From NCBI RefSeq assembly GCF_001039355.2, contig NW_019773607.1, positions 1,220 through 34,145 of the forward strand: a DNA stretch of 32,926 nucleotides. Reading direction: 5' to 3'. Under the pieces are notes generated by a model that searched no databases, was not told where the DNA came from, and saw nothing but the letters and a program-made list of their open reading frames with translations. Source of the stretch: Lingula anatina (lineage: Eukaryota; Brachiopoda; Lingulata; Lingulida; Lingulidae). Numbering within the stretch: the stretch's first letter is position 1; the number at the start of each line of letters is the position of its first letter. Below are positions 11,401-18,952 of the stretch, piece by piece. A program made the translations under genes and the position numbers.

Positions 11401-14400
11401 AGTCAGTAAATTGGTAGCGACACCCCTGGCTTCACACTTCTCCAGTCAGATATATTATATGAGATCTGACTTTTTTGGAAAAAGGAACGCATTTTTACCG
11501 AGGTATACCTTTGAAACTATAATATTCCATATTGAATCTCAAGTCTGTATCTATGAAATACGCTTCCCTTGCAGAAACGGCTTTAGATCACTGCCAAATA
11601 TTCTTCAAAGAAGATTAAAGAAGTGAAAAAATGTGGTGACAAAAAATGAGGGACATGTTACCTAATCATAGAGGGCCAATCATTGACTTTAAATACAGGG
11701 AATGTACCAACACCAAATGACAAAATGACTTGCAATGTCTATCATTATTTATGCAACAAAGAAAAATGAAAATTGTCACTGTCTCTAAAATAAGACAATA
11801 GACAATACAGTTGCCTAGTAACAATAAATACACAGTCGTTTTATTGTCTGAAGAGCCTGAAAGAGGCGAAAACGTTTACAACGAATAATTAAACATTCCG
11901 ATCGTTATGTGACTTGTTTTGACTTTTAAAATATATTTTCTGTACCAAGATTAACTGATTCTCTTTGGGATACATGTATATTTCAGTATATAATTCATAT
12001 TTCAGTGTAATGAGGGAGCTGCTGCCGCCGCTCTGGTTAGAGCTATCCAACGTCCACCCCAAAAGATAATACTGATAGGTGGAGGGTGCAGTGTATCCAC
12101 GCTTGCCACTGCTCAGACGACTCCCTTTTTTAATCTTATTCAGGTACATTCACAACCAAGTTGGGCTGCTGACTAGCTGATCCGCGGATCAAATATGGGC
12201 GCCCACTTGAAAGCTTGCCGCATAATACCCTAATATACACTTTGGGGATTACCCGGTAAGCGTTCAAGTACAAAATGTATGTCGGCCATATTTGATCTGC
12301 GAATCTGTTAGTCTACATTCTTTGCAATAATTCTACATTCTTTGATCAGATGTTATCCCTTAAACGCACGGACAGACAAATAGACGTACGCACGAACACA
12401 CGGACGCACAGACGGGCGGAATGACATGATCTCCGCCATCTGCCAGGACAGAAATGGTCTCATTGTGCCGTGAAATTTAACATATCAAGCTAGCTCTTAT
12501 CCGTCTTCTTGTTGTTTCATTTATGAAAGGGCAATTTCTCTTAATCAAACATGGCCTTTTCAGATCTCATACGGTTCTTCACGTCTGAAGCTTTCGAAGA
12601 GAGACATCTACCGTACGTTTTGGAGGAACATCCCCACCAAGGGCTCTTATCTCAAAGCTCATTTGGCCATTGTAAAGCACTATGGATGGAAACGAGTTGC
12701 CACCATAGGAAACGAATGTCAAGAGGTACATATATAAAGTAAGAGAGAGAGAGAGAGAGAGTCATTTAGTTAGTCGGAAAGACAGCCAGCCAGACAGACA
12801 TATATATTGTACAGTCGTTGAAAAAAATTCATTTGTTTCATAATCATATGCAAGTAAGACCCATTTTCTCTCCCCCCCCCAAAAAAGTCAAAATACTTAA
12901 TTAAGACTGCACATTGGCGGCCGGATATCTTCAAGCGCCACGTAGAGATTAAAATTTTATGATTGTGGATCAAAATATAATATTACTTAGATCGACAGAA
13001 TTTAAAAAATCAAAACCAGTTTTGGCAACCTCAACCAAAATCTTTCTGAAGCTTGTTAAAAACATTTGTATCTTTTGTCCACAGGATATGGCAGTCCTTC
13101 ACAAGTTATTTCAAAGCAATGGTATCGAGAACTTGGCTTACCATACCGTAGGCGATATAGACGAATTGTCAGATGTACAGATACAGGACCTCAAGGTTTG
13201 TAAACAGAAGGTGCACTCTAAGAACATGTTGATCCGAAGACTAACAGATCCGCGGATCAAATATGGCCAACCAACTTGAAAACTTGCTGCTGTAACAGAC
13301 ACCAATGTGTTTCTCGATGGGATTACGCGGTTGTAAATTCGGCCATAATGGCGTCTTCTCTAACAAGTCGTTGGTCATAAAAGTCTGTGTCCACATTTAG
13401 GACTGTTTTCTCGTATGTCTACAGCACTAGCAGAACTATAATTGTTTAGGTATATTTATTTCACATTTACATTTACCGCTGCTGTAATTAAAGCTGATAA
13501 TATTTTCTTGTAGAATCGTGACGCACGCATTATCATCTTCGACGGCTATGAGCAAACCTTCCGTAGAATTCTTTGCAAGGTACACATGTAAGCTAAAGGT
13601 CAATGTAAGGTCAAGGTGATGATAAGGTCAGTTTAAGTGAAGGATTTAAATAAGGCCAAGGTGAAGTGGGTTTACTGTTATGACTGCCGTAAAGATACGT
13701 AGTATGATGAAAGACGTAAACAACATTAGCTGAGGAATTACAGGGATGGATTTTTGCTGTAAATTAAGCGCTATCTATCGCAATCCACAGGCTTATCGGT
13801 TCGACATGAGCGGCGGGAAAGTGGTATGGATATTCAACGGGTGGTATAGTAAAGGCTGGATGTCAGTCAATGATACGGTTTGTGATCCGTCGGAGGTCAA
13901 GGCCGCCGCCGAGCACGGGCTGACCTTGATGGAGCTTATGACCTTTGAGAAGTTTACTCATGGTCAGGAGACTATAAATGGGCTGGTAAATCATTAACGC
14001 AAATTTATATATTTAACTTGTTCATAGTGGATCTAGCGCAAATGAAGCTAAATACTGAAATTGATGGTGAATTTTACATGTAAAATAATGCCCTTTTCTA
14101 GTACTTTCTCCCTCATTTATGCAATATTAAATATGTGGCACCTGTATTATATAAATAAGATCTTTTCCACATATATTGCCTACGCAGTGTTTTCTTTGTT
14201 AAGTTTTAAATCATCTAACGTTATTTCTCATACGGTACTTGTTTGTACATGTACAGGTATTTTTTAAAATTTTAGACATTTGATCAGTATGAAAGACGCT
14301 ATAAACAGTGGCCCAGTTTTGAAAAGTATGGTTTTAACGAGTACCACCCCTATGGCTATGACGCCATATGGGCAGCTGCATTGGCCCTGAACTCTTCTAT

Positions 14401-17400
14401 TCCTGAAGTGGCTAAACAGGCAAGTTTTAATTCATTTCCATGTATGCGAACTTGTCTTACTTGCAGATTGTAATTGTTAGTTGGAATGAAAATCGCCTGC
14501 AAAAATAACTGACAGTCAAAAAATTGTCAATGCAAAAATTACCAATGCCGCGAAATATTCCATTAAGTGATTGTATAGCCAGCTACCCGGTAGATGTGTT
14601 TCAAGATATTTGATCCGTCATGAACACACAAACAATTTGATAGAACTTGCTCATCACTGACGAAAGTTGCTGACACATGCAGTAACATGTATTGCAAGTT
14701 TTAGAGATGGTCAACCTAACTTATTTGGTCAACTTAGCATGGCTTTTGCCGAAGAGAATTCCATAAACCTGCGCTTGTTCCGAACAGTTAACCCAATTTA
14801 TTATGATTGGTGCATTGGTCATTGCATGTCAGAACCAGACAATTTAGTGCGGTATAGAGGAGCGGACCTCTCGATATGAAAATGACTTAAAACGCTTTTG
14901 CTACACCTCATATTTTGTAAATAATACATCAGATAGATATTTTTTCATGTTCACTCAGGTCGTCACGGAGGTTTTTGACGGTGAAACAGTTGTCAGGCCA
15001 AAGCGGCTCGATGACTTCACCTACGAAGACAGTCACCTGTTGGATGTACTCATGGAGGAATTGAAGAAAACAAATTTTACAGGAATGACAGTAAGGGAAA
15101 TACATATTGGGTAGAAAAAAGCGTTCCTAAAGTATGATAAACGTTAATTTCTTTTGAGCCTGTTTAATTTTTCTGGCCACATTTTCTTTGATTTGAATCA
15201 ATTTTATTATTTTAGTGGAAATCTTAACACTCGCTGAAGCAAATATGTGTGACTTAAAGAAAAAGAAAAAAAAATATTTAAATTTGAACGATCAAATCAG
15301 ACAAATAAATAAATAAATAATGGAATGATACATTTGTGCGTCGTCAACGAATTTTTAAAACAAATATTGTTTTAGGGTCCAATGTCATTCTATGAAAACG
15401 GCAGCAGGCCATGGCAAATTGAAATCACCCAAGTACAAGGTAATATTTCCCGAAAGGTGTCTAAAACTATAATAACATCTCCGTTTCTCCCCCCTCTCTT
15501 CCCGCTATCTCTCTGTCATAGGCAGCATGCATCCAGACTGAGTTCGTCACGTAGATTTTAAAAGTCACATCAATCAACCGGCTGATATGAACGACTTAAT
15601 GAGAAAATCGAAGATAATAATAAGTGAATGCACGTAATCGGTTAAAAACGCCATTGTCATCAATTCTGTTTGAGTTGTCATAGCAACTGTACGTCGTATT
15701 CATGGTTACCGTTTCGCTGTGTTAAATTTCAGACTCTGTCCAAGTGGCTGTTGGGGTGCACAACGAGATCACAGGGCATATAAGCATTGATGAATCGTTG
15801 TTAAAGTGGGCTGGTACGTACATGTACACGTATTTCTTAATATGTTATGATTTAATTATGCTGTAGGGAAGTTTATTACCTTTCACAAGTTCGCTTCGTG
15901 CTGTTTAGATAATTTATTGACCGCTTCGTGTACAGGGTTGTTGTGTAATCTCTCAGTTAAGTGTACAGCTTGATATAACACGGGCCAAGGGAGCGTTCAG
16001 ATAAACCCATCGAAATAGATGGATCAATCTAACTCTGCCGGGATTCTTGCCTAAGCGCAGTCAATGTTATCAGCTAAATAATTGTCGACCAGCAAGGGGG
16101 TAATTAACTATAGTGTGCACTCGGCTCTCAGAAGCTCTTTCACTCGAGATGGCGTGTGAGGCAATTGAGCTGATGACACTGAAGCGAGAATCAATCGATT
16201 TGGATCGACCCAACTAATATGATTTGGTTTATCTGAAGAAACTTTTATTAGAACCTACACGATACTTTGGGAAACTTATCGCAATGGATACACGCGTCAA
16301 ATGTTTTTTTTTTTTTTTTTTGCTTATCGTATATGCTTATTATAGTAACTGCATTCCTGAAGGTCACTTTATGGACATCGACATATTGGATTCAAAAAAG
16401 TAACAAATTTATTTTAAAAAATTAATATAATAAATAAATAATGAAATAAATAAATATCGATTGTCCTCTCGTCTTCTAGGTGGACAAGTACCCCTTGACC
16501 ACACCCCTGTCGTAAACAGAATGTCGTACATAGATGGCGCTCTGGCAGCTGTCATCACTGGTCTCGCAGGGCTTGGGATTTTACTTGGGCTGTCTCTGCT
16601 AGTGTTTAACATCGTCTTCATGAATCATCGGTAGGTGGCGCTTTATGACAATTTAACAAATGGGCGTCATGTCAGAACCTTGTTCATGTTAGTATTTGTG
16701 GTTTTTGGTCATACAACGGGGATTCTACACAGTCATATTGAGTTCCCACATCTTTCATGTTGTCTCTTCTCGTCATGGTAACTACAGTGAGTGAATAAAA
16801 ATTTATGAGCAAAACAAAACTAAATTAAAATTTAGTACGAAAATTCAATTCAATGTCTTTCTGTCGGTAGTGTACCAAATGTTCATGTATTATACAAGAC
16901 CCACTCAGTTTCTCTGAACTGCATTGCATTTTATAAATTAATCAAAATTAAATTGAGCATTAAATGTGAGTAATATTCATAGACTATTAAACTTGCTGCC
17001 TTGTTACACATTGAACGACCCTGCCGCGGCGTTTTATCATCTGCTTTGTGCGTTCACTTTCTCTGGTGTTTGCTCGCTTTACACTGGCATGAAGAGTAGG
17101 TACAGCATCCTCCTTCAAAGACCTTTTTGTCTTGAACCCCATCGTGTTCATAAGTGGGGATTCGAAGCAGTCTGCTGCGAAGTGTGCCCCACAAAGAATT
17201 GCCTGAGACGATGGCAAGGGTGCAGTGAAATTCTTCCTTTTTGTTTGCACAAACCTGATCCATTGGCGACGTAGATTGTGCTTTTGCGGAAACCTATGCA
17301 AGCTGTGCCCAGTATGCTTTGAGTTTGAGCAGTTCTGGGCAACACACTTTTTAACCATAATAAATATTCACGCTTTTCACGGAGAACAGCTTCAATGCAA

Positions 17401-18019
17401 CATGCGGACCAAGACTGTTTCTGAACGAGAAAGTGGGTCACGTGTATTATATAGGTCAACCCCAGAACCACCTGTAAAGTAGCAGCCAAGTTCGGTGTTT
17501 CGGTGTCAGCAAAATCGCTCTTAAAGCGTGCGTTTTTAAATCGATTTCTACACTTAATGGAAGGAGAAAATTTTGAATACATGTGCAAAATTATTAGCGT
17601 TTCTTAAACAGGATTTAAAAAGCAATGTTCAAGGCTGAAAAACAGGCTAATACTTGCAATTTCAAATGTTGAAAATTAATTTACATTTATTCAAGGCTTT
17701 AATCTTAATCTTGATTGAGGTAGCTGTATTTTTTTTAATTTCATTTTTTGTAGCCACATCAAACTGTCATCACCAAATCTTAACAACGTCATAGCGACCG
17801 GGTGTGTTGTGGCATTTAGCTGCGTGCCGTTTGTTGCACTGGACACCCGTCTTGTTCCTCCAGATGTCATGCCAGCGATGTGCATGGTGAGTTAGTTTCC
17901 TGTTTTAAATTAGATTTTGAAAGAAAAAGGCAGTATATTTTTCTTGTCTCATTTATCATGATCGAAGGCCCTTAAGTTTATTTTATGATGAAGATGATGA
18001 TCGTGTTCATTATTGCCGT

Positions 18020-18065
<46 letters not shown>

Positions 18066-18921
18066 GAAGAAACGGTTATTAGTGATAATGCTACCACTGT
18101 GACAATGCATTTAATTTACGCCAGTTTGTACATTGTTTTAAGGGAAATGATAGCAATTGAGGTTTTCCAATGAAGGTGCGGCATTTGTTTGTTGTGTTTG
18201 TAAACAAAGAGTTAGGGGATCTCTGGAGTAAGAATAAATGCAACTTGAAACTGAAATCATTGCACCATTCTGTTTTAGACATCAGGCTGGTTGCTGTCCA
18301 TAGCATTTAGCCTCGCGTTCGGAGCCATGTTTGCCAAGACGTGGCGTGTCTATAAGATCTTTAGAAACAAGTCTGGGAGAATGAGAAAGGTATTGTTTTA
18401 TAATTGTATCATATATCCTTTATTTTATAATTAATTCATTTGCGTTCAGTGCTTCAAACCGTTTAGACACCAACATTTTTAAGCAAGCCTTGGTCATATT
18501 GTGACCCAGTTACGTCATAGGGCGAAATATACTTCGACATCTATTATACAAGTAAGAACCACACGGCAACATGTAGCCAATAGCCCCGCTGTGATGTTCT
18601 AAGCGGCCTTTCTTATTGACATTTAATACGTAAAACGATGTTATATTTAATACAACCACTTTTAGTTTAAGCAAAACCTTAACAGTTATATTTTAAACGC
18701 TCGTCAAATTTTGACTAAGTTTGTTCTTAAAGGGATAATAACTCGTATGAGATATTAACTTTGAATGTATCTGTAATTGTTTTCTCTCGTTTTTGTCAGG
18801 GTTTCTATGAGAGATATCAACCTAACGAATTAGATTCCAAGCATCCATTTTGTTCTAAACACACCAAGTGGAATACTTAAAGGGAAAATTACTCTTCGTA
18901 CGAGATCTATATTTCACAAAA

Positions 18922-18952
<31 letters not shown>

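Larger units (their letters stand above)
8494..12005. other. Gene B intron 1 (3.5 kb)
   Basis: The longest intron of the gene. It holds a decayed LINE 3' end (8955-9535), a dispersed repeat (9825-9930) and a hammerhead-like motif (11836-11884). Nothing else recognisable was seen between 10000 and 11800. Confidence 0.7.

Noticed and set aside
12361-12420. GACGCAC/ACAGACGG-like imperfect repeats
   Set aside because: Too short and irregular to define a repeat or CRISPR-like array; animal DNA with no cas genes.
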